DNA of 64,000 nt from Cytobacillus solani (GTDB lineage: Bacteria > Bacillota > Bacilli > Bacillales > Cytobacillaceae), in NCBI RefSeq assembly GCF_001420595.1, contig NZ_LJIX01000006.1:4306857-4370856 (forward strand), written 5' to 3'. Position 1 is the first letter of the stretch, and each line of letters begins with the position of its first letter. The notes under the pieces are model-generated. The model did no database searches. It had not been told where the DNA came from and saw only the letters and a list, made by a program, of their open reading frames with translations. Of this stretch, positions 17,826 to 27,540 are shown piece after piece. Both the position numbers and the translations under genes were made by a program.

Positions 17826-19387
17826 TCCATTTCATCCTTCCGTCGTATGACATAATCTGTGATGATGGTGCCGTCCAAAAAGGTATAGGTTTTGTTGGTT
17901 TCATACATCTCAAATTCCTGTATTTTGAGCAACCCTCGATGTCCTCTTGTCATTTCACACAATAACCGGGTTTCCCGGGTATCCCATATCAATTCCTCTT
18001 CGCTTATGAGTTCGAATTTTTTGTAATCGCTTTGATGCAAGGCAATGCTGAGCTCCAAAAAACGTTGTTGATGTTTTTCCTCCAAGTCGACATACGCCAT
18101 AAAATTGGTTTTCCTTAGACTTACTAAACCATCAGATACAAAATAAAACTCCTTATCGACCAAGGGAAGAAGTATGAATTTAAGAAGTTCTTTATCCAGT
18201 ACAAATTCTTGTTTTTCCCTCAATTCAACGAGTTGGTTTTGTTTTTGCGCCTCTTCTTCATCTAGTTCAATGATTTCTTCCTCCAGATCTTCAGTCTTCC
18301 TCCGAATCGATTGTGGAGCAAAAGAGAGGAGAGGATTATATGCCTTTGGCACTTTGATGGGCATTATAGGTTTTAAAATTTTCCGGATTTTTTCTTCCGT
18401 GATTTTTTTCTCAACCCAGTTTTCCAAAACCTCCTGTTCAAAATGAAAATGTCTCGAAAAGGCATTTTCTATTAATCTTTGAATGGAGTTAGTCAACGTA
18501 GTAAGCAGCCTGAATTTTTTTGCGAACAACCTTTCGTGTCTCGGTGCAGCCTGCTGCAATAGCCTGTCTATTTCTAGAACAATATCATAGTTTTTGGTTC
18601 CCTTTTTATCCAATACACCGTTGATATAGTTCATTTTGACCCGATCGACGTTTTCCTGCAGGTCGGCGATTTGTTCTCTTTCGTTTTTTGTTTGTTCATA
18701 GGATCGCTGAAGTCGTGCCTTCATTTCCTTTTGGTTAAAGGCAGATAGCACGTTTCGCTTAATCCTTTCCCCGTACTCATCCATCGCCCGGATTTGGGTG
18801 TCAATTTGGAACAACAACTCTTTCGCAATGCTTAAAACTTGTGAGTAAGCACCCTTTTCCAACTGTTGTTTAAAATATAATAAAGTAATAGAGATTTGCA
18901 TCTCAGAAAAGTACTCTTTCGTTTTAAACAGTAATTCAATTCCTTTATCGGATAGGCAAAGTTTTACTTCTTTATTGGTGTGGTCGGCATAGGTCCAGTT
19001 GTCATATTCAATTAATTTAAACCGAACATATTGGATTTCTTTTTTCTGATAGTCCATATAGTCGTAGATAAAGTCTTGGCCGTTATTCCGCAGCTTTTCA
19101 TCCACAATATAGTTTCTCAGTTCATTAATTTCCTCATGAGTATAGGCTTCCTGATACATCTCGTTCATTAATTGACTTAAAAACTGATTCAACTGTTCGT
19201 TCGTTACATTTCCACGTTCGGTTAGCATCTTCTCTAACATAAACAGTAAGACACCAAACCCTATTTCCATTAGGTCTAAATCTTTAAACTTTGGATTTTT
19301 GCCTTGGTTTAACTCATAGACCGGCAAGAAAAGTACTAAGTTCTGGTAGCGTTCATTCATCCCTTCAAACAGTTTTTTCAATTCCAT
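17822..19387 (-). CDS. jetA: Wadjet component JetA (MukF-like kleisin)
   Basis: A 521-residue protein of the Wadjet kleisin type. The N-terminal part is winged-helix-like (MELKKLFEGMNERYQNLVLF), the middle is coiled (residues about 215-265, TKNEREQIADLQENVDRVKM), and an acidic linker EEEIIELDEEEAQKQNQ follows near 385. The ATG is preceded by AAGGGGG and lies inside the end of jetD (23-bp overlap). JetA bridges the JetC heads and binds JetB. Confidence 0.88.
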   Translation of the reverse strand: MELKKLFEGMNERYQNLVLFLPVYELNQGKNPKFKDLDLMEIGFGVLLFMLEKMLTERGNVTNEQLNQFLSQLMNEMYQEAYTHEEINELRNYIVDEKLRNNGQDFIYDYMDYQKKEIQYVRFKLIEYDNWTYADHTNKEVKLCLSDKGIELLFKTKEYFSEMQISITLLYFKQQLEKGAYSQVLSIAKELLFQIDTQIRAMDEYGERIKRNVLSAFNQKEMKARLQRSYEQTKNEREQIADLQENVDRVKMNYINGVLDKKGTKNYDIVLEIDRLLQQAAPRHERLFAKKFRLLTTLTNSIQRLIENAFSRHFHFEQEVLENWVEKKITEEKIRKILKPIMPIKVPKAYNPLLSFAPQSIRRKTEDLEEEIIELDEEEAQKQNQLVELREKQEFVLDKELLKFILLPLVDKEFYFVSDGLVSLRKTNFMAYVDLEEKHQQRFLELSIALHQSDYKKFELISEEELIWDTRETRLLCEMTRGHRGLLKIQEFEMYETNKTYTFLDGTIITDYVIRRKDEME

Positions 19388-20408
19388 CCGAAAGCCCCCT
19401 TAACACCTCTATACTTAATGACTCTTGCGGTATATATTGATCCTCTTTCAGGTACCGTAGATAGAACTGTTGTTCCTCTTTATCAAAGTTGCTCAAAAAA
19501 CGGGTGATGGCCTCCTCGTTCCATTCCTGCTCCTTCTGGACCTTGCCGTCTTTTCTCCGTTTCCACATTTCCCTGTAAAATGAGGTCATTAAATTAATTT
19601 CCCTATCACACGATGACTGCACTCGGCAGAAAATACTGATGCCTGTTGGGTCAAAATCCCCGAAATAATAGATCGGTGTTTCCACCGGAACTTGCAATTC
19701 ATCCATATAGTCTATGGAGCGGGTAATCTTATTCCCTTCTCCGTACACCAACATAGAAAATCGAATTCCATTCCACGAATAATTCCCTTCTTGTAATAAC
19801 TTTTTCAAGCTAAAAAAGGTGTCCTTGTTTTCCACGATTAAAATGGCGTTGTTTTCAGCCTGTGTTACGCTGTAGTAAAAAAAGGGTTCATACGTAAAAT
19901 AGCAGCATAAGTGCTGGTATGTGATGCCGATATTAGCTAGAATCTTTTTTCCTTTTTTGCTGAATAACAACTTTTCATCTCCAAACAATTGGTAGGACCG
20001 TTCATTTACAGACAATACCGGTTCACTTTTCCTTTTATTCGTCAGGAATTGGCTAATAGCCAATAATTGACTCTTTTCCTTTTTATATTGATCCGGCCTA
20101 TTTAAATAATAAGTCATTGATATAATGGTATGATAATTGGTCAACATTTCGTCTTTCAGATAGTCATTTTTTGCCCTTTGTTTTATTTTTTCATATCGAT
20201 TTAGAATACGGCTATCCATTGAATAGGATTGGGATGATTTTATTGGTTTTACTTTTCCTTCATCCACAAGTTCCAGAATGATATTAGCCATTTCTTTATA
20301 AAACAGGGGTGTTCTTAACCCCTCATTTTTCAAATATAATTCGAGCTCCATTACTTCAAATCGTAGTTTTTTAAAATTTGCTATATATTGTTCGATGGTT
20401 GTTTTCAT
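19365..20408 (-). CDS. jetD: Wadjet nuclease JetD (DUF2220, Toprim-like)
   Basis: A 347-residue protein with a C-terminal Toprim-type nuclease core. The glutamate lies in AILIVENKDTFFSL and the acidic pair in YYFGDFDPTGISIF, the hallmark GDFDPxG of JetD/DUF2220. JetD is the plasmid-cutting endonuclease of Wadjet, related to the Spo11/TopoVI A fold. The N-terminal half is helical and likely binds DNA or JetABC. The start at 20408 has GGAGAAGG upstream; an ATG at 20432 is an alternative. It is first in the operon, so the gene order is D-A-B-C rather than A-B-C-D. Confidence 0.9.
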   Translation of the reverse strand: MKTTIEQYIANFKKLRFEVMELELYLKNEGLRTPLFYKEMANIILELVDEGKVKPIKSSQSYSMDSRILNRYEKIKQRAKNDYLKDEMLTNYHTIISMTYYLNRPDQYKKEKSQLLAISQFLTNKRKSEPVLSVNERSYQLFGDEKLLFSKKGKKILANIGITYQHLCCYFTYEPFFYYSVTQAENNAILIVENKDTFFSLKKLLQEGNYSWNGIRFSMLVYGEGNKITRSIDYMDELQVPVETPIYYFGDFDPTGISIFCRVQSSCDREINLMTSFYREMWKRRKDGKVQKEQEWNEEAITRFLSNFDKEEQQFYLRYLKEDQYIPQESLSIEVLRGLSDGIEKTV

Positions 20409-20432
20409 CTTTGCCTTCTCCACCTTCCACAT

Positions 20433-21071
20433 CTTCTCTAATGCCTAATATGAGAATGTTTTCACAGGTAAATAACGAGCTATGGATATATAGACCTAAA
20501 TATATTCCAAACTTTAACACCCTTACTACCAATTATAAACAATTATTTTTCTGAATGCCCACATTTATCTGAGTGATTGTTTTGATAGAATAATTTATTA
20601 ATAATGAAATCTATGATGAATATGGGATAGTAATGCAAGATGCTAGTCGTATTTCAACTATCTATATCATTTATTGTCCTTGATGTGTACTAAGTGTAAT
20701 AGCTCGAATAGGAGATTATGGTTGGAGTCTTTAGAAAAATTAGGGTATAGTAATTCGTTTGAGCAAAATATACCCAAAAAACATATATCTGGTGAGTGGT
20801 ACAAGGATAAAAGTATATATATAAATAATTTTTATGATTTAATGGTTTTTAACTTAACTATTGAACTTCTAACAATATTTCAAGTTTGGGGGCGATGTTT
20901 ATAGAGAACATCGCCCTAACGCTAACGGGTGTTTTAACACTATAAAAAATAAAATTAAAAAGCCTAAAATATGCAAGTTTTTATAAGAAACTAGCATATT
21001 TTGGCTTTTCTGACTTCAAATATTTTCTGCATTTTTCATTTGCCAATTACATCCCTTATTAAGCAAAGATA
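20433..21071. other. Intergenic region between jetD and the Gabija-like pair
   Basis: AT-rich; should hold the Wadjet promoter on its left side. It includes a transcription terminator at 20958-21009. A 76-codon plus-strand frame (20674-20904) lacks a ribosome site and is not called. Confidence 0.5.
20958..21009 (-). terminator. Terminator of the Gabija-like operon
   Basis: AAAAGCCTAAAATATGC pairs with GCATATTTTGGCTTTT; on the minus strand the stem is followed by a U-rich run (TTTTTAATTTTA). Confidence 0.75.
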
Positions 21072-22157
21072 TTAAAAAATATATTCCTGTAGGAACGGAT
21101 TTAAAACTTTTTTTTCATCAGTAACAAATGTGACACTGTACCTTGCTCTTGTTAATGCAACATAAAATCCAGCCTTAGTTTTACTTACAGCTTCCACATT
21201 GCCCGTTTTTAAATATTTATTGATAGGTCCGTTGCATAATATGAGTACCCGGTCAAATGTTAACCCTTTTGATTTTCCAAAATTTAAGGCATGAAGATTA
21301 TCTAGTGTTTTTGTCACTTTATTATAACGAAGGATTTTTGGTGAATACATCTCTACATAACTTTGAACATCTTTAGTACGGATAAAAAACAAACCATCAT
21401 GTCCAGTAACGTTATCATTCAAAGAAATTGTTTTCGGCATATCCGGATAGAGTGAATCAGCCATGTCACAAATAAGTTGATTGCTTCTTCGACATTCTTG
21501 CCTATATTCTATTAGGCATAATCCTTCTGACTCCCAATTTTTGAATAACTCAAAAATGTGTTCACCTTTAAATCTTTTATTTTTTCTTGCGTTATTAGTG
21601 AAATATGTTGCTTGACGATTATCTCCAACCATTATTGTTTTTAAATTGGTGGTAAGCAATAAATACAGTAAATCCAAATCTGGACCTGCAAGATCTTGAA
21701 TTTCGTCTATCATTATAATATCGTATAATCCTTCTAATCTACTAATAACAGCACCTTTTGATTCCTTATTAACACGACAAATAAAGTCACAAATCTTATC
21801 AGTGTAGATACGGTTTCCTGATTTAAAATAGTATCTTTCAATATCGCTTTTTACAATCCATTGGGAAGATTGACCAGAAACAAATTCAATATTTTCGATT
21901 CTTTTTTTGTCATATAATACATTTTGATAGGGTCTGACACACTCATGCAATAAGAATGAAAACCAGGTTTGAATCTTTACATTGGTGGGAATATAGCCTA
22001 ATTCCTGAAAGAATTTCTTTCTAATTTCCTCCGAATTATCGATTGTAAAAGTTGTAATTAAAATACGTTCTTTCCCATTCAGAATAGCTGTTTTTACTAA
22101 TTCGGTTGTTTTTCCAGACCCAGCTGCAGCAATAATTATTTTATTATTTAATTGCAT
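21072..22157 (-). CDS. GajB-like UvrD-family helicase
   Basis: A 361-residue superfamily 1 helicase-like protein, short for the family. It shows Walker A IIAAAGSGKTTE at the N-terminus, motif Ia (LITTFTIDNSEEI), motif II (IIMIDEIQDL), motif III (IMVGDNRQATYF), motif IV (LIEYRQECRRS) and motif VI (YVALTRARYSV). The start at 22157 overlaps the end of the upstream OLD nuclease gene by 14 bp. An OLD nuclease followed by a UvrD helicase is the Gabija arrangement, in which GajB acts with GajA after nucleotide depletion or DNA-end signals. This protein is much shorter than the roughly 490-residue GajB of B. cereus, so I call it Gabija-like. Confidence 0.82.
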   Translation of the reverse strand: MQLNNKIIIAAAGSGKTTELVKTAILNGKERILITTFTIDNSEEIRKKFFQELGYIPTNVKIQTWFSFLLHECVRPYQNVLYDKKRIENIEFVSGQSSQWIVKSDIERYYFKSGNRIYTDKICDFICRVNKESKGAVISRLEGLYDIIMIDEIQDLAGPDLDLLYLLLTTNLKTIMVGDNRQATYFTNNARKNKRFKGEHIFELFKNWESEGLCLIEYRQECRRSNQLICDMADSLYPDMPKTISLNDNVTGHDGLFFIRTKDVQSYVEMYSPKILRYNKVTKTLDNLHALNFGKSKGLTFDRVLILCNGPINKYLKTGNVEAVSKTKAGFYVALTRARYSVTFVTDEKKVLNPFLQEYIF

Positions 22158-23742
22158 CTTGTATATACTCCGGTATTTTAAGGTCTTCGTTTGTATCAAA
22201 AATCATCATTGCACAGTCGCTCTTATTTTTTTCCATGTATTTCATCATTTCGGATTTACTTTTTTTCTTTGTTCCAAAGATTCTATTTAATAAATCCAGG
22301 TCATTATATAGACATATTTGGGGTTCTAATGTTGGATAATCAGTGTTCTTACCATAACAAATCTTAATAGTTGGGTGGTCATCTAAATATGTTATATATT
22401 TCTTATTAATGTTTTGCTCAATATCTCCATCATTGTCTGTAACTACCACCACATTTTTTCCTAGCATATCAGCAATTTCAAGAAATCTTTTAAACGAAAG
22501 TCCTCTCACGGTTATGACATCAACTCCATGTTCAATCGGCAAACATTTATGCTTAAGTAAATAGGCTTTTTGAACAATTAATTCATCTGATGGACCCTCG
22601 ACTAAAATAGCTCTTTTTGACAATAAAAGTCTTAACGTATCATAACCTGGAAGTTTTTTAAAATATTCGTATGTATCTTCATTCAACTCTTTTAAATTCA
22701 TATGTTTTTGTTCATTTAATAAAATCACATTATCCAATCCTAGCTTATTTAGAACATAAGTGCTGTGGGTCGTAACCAGTATTTGTTTTCCCTCACACTT
22801 TTTATTTATTTCACTTATTAATTTGCTCATGTTTGTAAAGGACAAGTGGTTTTCCGGTTCTTCGATTAGTATAATTTGAGCTTCTTTTGCCCGTGTTTCT
22901 AGTGCAAGTTTCAACTTAACAGCATTTTGTTCCCCTTTACCAATTAAGTCAAAAGGAATATCATCCAAATATGCTGTTAAATTTGATTCCCAGCCATTCT
23001 TCTGTGAAATATCTAATGAAACCTTTAGTTCTTTGTCCGATATTTCTCCTGTTTTAAGTGAAAGGTTTTCATTTAAATCCAAAATTGATGGTATTTCCGA
23101 GAACCTTTCTTTTAAACTCCTATAGTTTAATGTTAGAGCAACTCGGTCTTTTAGTTCTAGCGTATCGCCAATTACATTTGATACATATCTTGTAGCACCA
23201 TACATTGCACTGCTTTTCGTTGTATCAATTAATAAACATTTAACCGGAACACTTCTTGATGTGATCTGATTATATGCGAATGAAAACCAATTTACTTTGT
23301 AATACTCGACCGGGACGGTTTTAATTTGTTCCCAATCCTTTATGTATTGTTTGTATTCCTCTGCATATTCTTCATCAAACTCAATGGAAAGGCTAATACC
23401 ACAATAATCTTCTCTTCGTGAATTATTAGTTCCTTTTAAATTAATGGTTTGTTCTGTTTCCTTTAAATAGACTTCAATTAATATCTTTGGTGGTTCAGCG
23501 TTCTGACGATTAATTATTTTTGAAATATAATCAGCTACTGCTGCATGATTAAAAATATATGGGTTTAATTCATTGTAAATACTTTTACCATTCAGATTGC
23601 CACTCATTGCCAGATTAATAGCTTCAAGTATAGTTGATTTACCCTGTTCATTGTTTCCGACAATAATGTTCATAGATTCTTTAAGTGGCATAAACAGTTC
23701 TTGGATTGATTTGAAATTTTTAATTAGAATTTTTTCTATCAA
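22144..23742 (-). CDS. GajA-like OLD-family ATPase/Toprim nuclease
   Basis: A 532-residue class 2 OLD protein. N-terminal ABC-type ATPase: Walker A GNNEQGKST (29-37), a signature-like LIGKGEQNAVKL, Walker B IILIEEPENH and H-loop LVTTHSTY. C-terminal Toprim: glutamate in AILVEGPSDE and acidic DxD-type VVVTDNDGD. It overlaps a UvrD helicase gene, as in Gabija, where GajA is a DNA-nicking nuclease inhibited by nucleotides. The start ATG at 23742 has little Shine-Dalgarno but matches the family N-terminus (MIEKILIKNFKSI). PARIS or a stand-alone OLD are less likely given the helicase partner. Confidence 0.86.
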   Translation of the reverse strand: MIEKILIKNFKSIQELFMPLKESMNIIVGNNEQGKSTILEAINLAMSGNLNGKSIYNELNPYIFNHAAVADYISKIINRQNAEPPKILIEVYLKETEQTINLKGTNNSRREDYCGISLSIEFDEEYAEEYKQYIKDWEQIKTVPVEYYKVNWFSFAYNQITSRSVPVKCLLIDTTKSSAMYGATRYVSNVIGDTLELKDRVALTLNYRSLKERFSEIPSILDLNENLSLKTGEISDKELKVSLDISQKNGWESNLTAYLDDIPFDLIGKGEQNAVKLKLALETRAKEAQIILIEEPENHLSFTNMSKLISEINKKCEGKQILVTTHSTYVLNKLGLDNVILLNEQKHMNLKELNEDTYEYFKKLPGYDTLRLLLSKRAILVEGPSDELIVQKAYLLKHKCLPIEHGVDVITVRGLSFKRFLEIADMLGKNVVVVTDNDGDIEQNINKKYITYLDDHPTIKICYGKNTDYPTLEPQICLYNDLDLLNRIFGTKKKSKSEMMKYMEKNKSDCAMMIFDTNEDLKIPEYIQDAIK

Positions 23743-23958
23743 TTGCTACACCCCATTAATTTATTAATACCATTTAGTAATCCCGCTTTATATTTAGAAG
23801 ATTGTTCCAATTAGTAATTATACATTATTTTACTAACTTATCAGATTTTGTTGAAAAATGTAAGAAAAATGACACTAATAGAAATTTTCGAATTGTGAGA
23901 TTAAAAAATAATTAATAGAATTGGTTATAAAAGAAAATCATGAAAAAGGGGATAGCAC

Positions 23959-24231
23959 ATGAAGTTTTCTAATGCTTTTATAGAAATGGATACATATATT
24001 CGAACAAATTTACATTCAATCTCATGTAAAGAAATTTTTCAAATCAAAAAAGACTTTTACAGTATTGTTGAAACATTAAGTGGAAGTACAGCAAACCTAA
24101 CGGGTATTACAGAATTACTAGTTTTTAGAATTCTTTATCATGCCCTAGGGATGACCGCAAAAGTAGAAAATAAATCAGTACGTGATATTAGCAATTTGGA
24201 TAGGCTACACTTAATTGGACAGAATTTTTAA
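23959..24231 (+). CDS. Hypothetical protein (90 aa), possibly truncated
   Basis: A 90-residue protein on the opposite strand to its neighbours. It has a strong ribosome site (AAAAAGGGG) and an ATG start. The sequence has a helical N-terminus and the stretch TLSGSTANLTGITELLVFRI. I do not recognise it. The LTGxxELLxFR pattern resembles the start of some restriction-endonuclease-like proteins, so it may be an N-terminal relic, but this is a weak resemblance. Confidence 0.5.
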   Translation: MKFSNAFIEMDTYIRTNLHSISCKEIFQIKKDFYSIVETLSGSTANLTGITELLVFRILYHALGMTAKVENKSVRDISNLDRLHLIGQNF

Positions 24232-24385
24232 GGTCAAGTAGACTACAGATAATATATTTGAGGAGAATCTATTCTCTCCAAGTCTAGAGCCCTAAATCTT
24301 GTGTGAAATTACCGTTTTTTATTTTTTCCTCACCATCAAAATGCAGTTTTTGATTACTATGCGGTGTAGATGTATTTAAAGAAGG

Positions 24386-24422
24386 AGTAAAAATAAGCCC
24401 ATCACTATAAAAAGCGATGAGC
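24386..24422 (-). terminator. Terminator of the HEPN/Toprim operon
   Basis: GCCCATCAC (24397-24405) pairs with GCGATGAGC (24414-24422), with a T-rich run on the minus strand (TTATTTTTAC). Confidence 0.7.
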
Positions 24423-24447
24423 TATTATATATTCATACTCTGTAAAC

Positions 24448-25698
24448 TTAATCAAATGCCTTAAATATCATATCAAAGATTTTCTCCATTCCTGACCAAT
24501 CATGTATTTCTAAATTAGGTAATTTACCTATTTCTATATCATCTAGTAAATCATAATATTTCTTTAGTAAATTTTCCTTATCGACAATTTCTCCTTGATA
24601 CTGATTCAATGAAGAATTGTACCCTTTCCACTGGATAGGAGTAAAATCATTTTGATTATTCATTAAAATATCTGTCCCCAAATATAATTCGATACTACCT
24701 GCTAAACCATTGACATTTGTTTTTATAGTTCCTGTAGGTCCTAATGTAGGATAGTGGTTTGCTATATCTAACTCTGGGTAGTGCAAGATTTTTATATTTG
24801 ACGGTATCTTAATATTTTTTAGATTTTTTACTGCATCAATAGCAGCAGTATCGTTATCAAAAAGACCAATAACTTTGTTATTAATACCTGAGCCGATAAA
24901 TCCTTTTAGGTAATTTACAAGTGATGCTGCACTACCAGATGCTTTTGGGGTACTAAAATCCATAAAGGAATAATAATCTAAAACATCCGGATACAATACC
25001 TTCATCGTTCTTTTGATTATTGCTATGTCCGAAGATCCTTCTGTTATAATAATGGTCTTCTGATTAGCTAAGGAAGATTTAGATAATAAATCTATTGATT
25101 CCTTACTAAGCTCATCAGTTTCATCACAATATCCACCGTCTATAAGGTCAGTATAATCTAAAATAAATTTATCCTCGTCGCTGAATAATTCCAATAGACT
25201 TCTAATTATAAATCTTATATCTGATGATTCAAAACCAAAAAATGATTCACCATCAAAATGCTCGTTCAAAATATAGGTTTCTATAGGGCTATTGTTCTTT
25301 TTGAAATTACAAAATTTGTCTTTTAATTCATAAATACTGAGCTTATTAAAAATAATACTTTTCATTGCTTTTAGCCAGCTATCAAATGTATATCCAGAAA
25401 GCACTTGGTCGTCTATTTGTTCATCTTCATATACCGGTACATTATATTCATAGTCATTATTCGTCATAAAATCATTATGAGAATTGTTTAAGTTAAATCC
25501 CATAATATCTAAACGTAACTTGATATTTTTTACTGAATTAACATATCTATAGGAAATAAATTCTTCATTATCTTCGTCAATCCAGTTTTGTATTTGTTTA
25601 TCTGATTCCCTAAACAAAGTCATGAGTTCGGGATACACATAGCTTTTAGATGAATAAAGCTGAAAGCCATTTACAGTCAATGTAGCATAATGCCCCAT
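24448..25698 (-). CDS. HEPN/Toprim-associated N-domain protein with Toprim domain
   Basis: A 416-residue protein. The N-terminus MGHYATLTVNGFQLYSSKSY and MTLFRESDKQ match the HEPN/Toprim-associated N-terminal domain. The C-terminal half is a Toprim fold with glutamate in TIIITEGSSDIAII and acidic VIGLFDNDTAAIDA. Toprim proteins of this kind are OLD-like nucleases without the ATPase. The start at 25698 is chosen by the family N-terminus and AGGTG upstream; a TTG at 25737 would add 13 residues. It follows the HEPN gene by about 50 bp and ends at a terminator, giving a two-gene operon. I know no named defence system with this pair. Confidence 0.8.
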   Translation of the reverse strand: MGHYATLTVNGFQLYSSKSYVYPELMTLFRESDKQIQNWIDEDNEEFISYRYVNSVKNIKLRLDIMGFNLNNSHNDFMTNNDYEYNVPVYEDEQIDDQVLSGYTFDSWLKAMKSIIFNKLSIYELKDKFCNFKKNNSPIETYILNEHFDGESFFGFESSDIRFIIRSLLELFSDEDKFILDYTDLIDGGYCDETDELSKESIDLLSKSSLANQKTIIITEGSSDIAIIKRTMKVLYPDVLDYYSFMDFSTPKASGSAASLVNYLKGFIGSGINNKVIGLFDNDTAAIDAVKNLKNIKIPSNIKILHYPELDIANHYPTLGPTGTIKTNVNGLAGSIELYLGTDILMNNQNDFTPIQWKGYNSSLNQYQGEIVDKENLLKKYYDLLDDIEIGKLPNLEIHDWSGMEKIFDMIFKAFD

Positions 25699-25750
25699 TT
25701 TTTCACCTAAACCTCCCTCTAAGAATTTACTACTCAAAGATTACCTTAAA

Positions 25751-27013
25751 TTAAACCACTCTATTATCCTCATGTTCTCTAGCAAACCATCTAATTATTT
25801 GTTGTGCCAGAATATCTACACATTCAGCAAATTCATGTAGTTGCTCAGCTGGACACTCCATTCCCTTAAAATCATAATTAGTTTTTGCATGGGCAAACAT
25901 ATTTCTGGTCTGACTAATTGCAGAAGCCACTTCTTCTATTGCCTTTTGTTTGACATCTTCTTTACTATCCAGTGTAAGTCGATTTGTTACTTTTAAAAAT
26001 TGGGGAGCAGAGGGAACAATCTCATGAATATCACAACAAGTTTCAATTGTCAGTTTAATTGCCTGATGGTCTTTTTTATTGTTTCTGTGGTTATCGAATA
26101 TTTTATTCAATTCTAGAATATATGTAGCATCTGGTGATAGTGCTCTTCGACTAGACAATTTTGTTAGTGTTGATGCAATAAGGTCTTTCTGGATAACACT
26201 TTGCGAAACATACTCTATTACTTTTACATAAGTTAGTAATAATATCTCAGCATTTTGGGTGGGTAGAGTAGAATTATATAAATCTATTAATTCACTTATC
26301 CCCTTACCTCTTAACAAAGGCCTTAATTTTAGTGGAGTTGATGAGATATCAATTTCGTTTTCATCGTCCTCCCAAGGATCATAATATGGGCGTGGAGATA
26401 TATGAATTTCCACCTTTAATGTAGACCTAATCTCAAACATATAGGCTTGTACAAGGCTATTGATTATATCATGGTTCAAATCACTTTCGGCACGGATTTC
26501 AATAAACATATCATTATAATCAACTGGTGGGGTATATTTGTTATATTTCTTCTCTATCGCTAAAGCTAGACCATAACTTGTTATCCCTTCAACAATATTT
26601 ATCTCATATTCTTGGTCATCAATTATTTCTGTAAGAGATGTAACATGAGGATTTTCATCAGTTATTCTTGTCAAAACTTCTCTACGAAAGCTATCAATTC
26701 GTACTAAAGCTAATTTTTTACCGATGAATCCATATTCATCTACCTTTATGCAATTTTTAGCTTCTCTTGCCATTTCAAGGACTTCTCCTAATGTAAAATT
26801 ACATTCTTCATAATCCGAACGTGGTAGATACAAATTAAATTCAATTTCATCATTAATAATTATATCCTCGTCTTCATCTTCATCCGCGTAATCATAATCC
26901 TCATCAAATACATATCCATGTTCAAAATCATACTCAATCTTGTAATTATTACAAAAAGTCAGTAAGTCCCTAATTTCACTTTCTATGTTTTCTGGTATAA
27001 ATTTAACGCCCAT
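25751..27013 (-). CDS. HEPN-motif protein, partner of the Toprim protein
   Basis: A 420-residue protein. Near residue 20-50 there is a very acidic tract (DEDYDYADEDEDED). The C-terminal region is helical and contains ISQTRNMFAHAKTNY, an R-x4-H HEPN ribonuclease motif (RNMFAH). The middle part is not recognised. The start at 27013 follows GGGGGA at good spacing; an in-frame TTG at 27028 is an alternative. HEPN proteins often cut RNA in abortive-infection or toxin systems. Pairing with a HEPN/Toprim protein suggests a nuclease-effector module, which is inference. Confidence 0.65.
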   Translation of the reverse strand: MGVKFIPENIESEIRDLLTFCNNYKIEYDFEHGYVFDEDYDYADEDEDEDIIINDEIEFNLYLPRSDYEECNFTLGEVLEMAREAKNCIKVDEYGFIGKKLALVRIDSFRREVLTRITDENPHVTSLTEIIDDQEYEINIVEGITSYGLALAIEKKYNKYTPPVDYNDMFIEIRAESDLNHDIINSLVQAYMFEIRSTLKVEIHISPRPYYDPWEDDENEIDISSTPLKLRPLLRGKGISELIDLYNSTLPTQNAEILLLTYVKVIEYVSQSVIQKDLIASTLTKLSSRRALSPDATYILELNKIFDNHRNNKKDHQAIKLTIETCCDIHEIVPSAPQFLKVTNRLTLDSKEDVKQKAIEEVASAISQTRNMFAHAKTNYDFKGMECPAEQLHEFAECVDILAQQIIRWFAREHEDNRVV

Positions 27014-27540
27014 AAAAATTTCCCCCAATAGATTCCTCTACTAAAACAAACCTTACTGTTCTGATTTTACTTGTTGTCTTGTCATTTTTATTTTACCGCG
27101 AGGACGCCACTTTCCGCTTTTAATGTTATTTGCACTGGCCATTCAGGCATGGCCACTAGAACATTCCCACAATAAAAAAGTCCTATTATTTACATATTCT
27201 TTTGAAAAGCACCTACCCTTACGCCTCTTAGCAATAGAGTAAAGAGTAGGCAGTTAACATAGACCAAAGTAAGCCAAACCTCATTTTAATGCCTTCAAAA
27301 AATCCGAAATCCTTTCCTACCTACTCCTGTTACTCTATTATTTATAGGATGTGCGCCTAATTATGTAAAGTAAATAGAGGAAAACTACATATTTCAACAT
27401 AATTATACACAATTTCCTTGTATAAATTGACAATTCGGTTAATATAATTAAAAAAAAGGAATTACTTAGGTAGTGTAACGAATTAGGTTTTACTCTATTT
27501 ATGTATAATCAAGAAAAAATTTCCTAAAAAAATAAAATAA
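27014..27540. other. Region between the HEPN operon and the internal Tn7 junction
   Basis: No gene is supported. It should hold the HEPN operon promoter. Two stretches around 27216-27350 share similar ACTCC/GAGTA-rich words, but I see no defined repeat. Confidence 0.4.

Noticed and set aside
20674-20904. 76-codon plus-strand reading frame
   Set aside because: Starts with TTG, has no ribosome site and no recognisable features.
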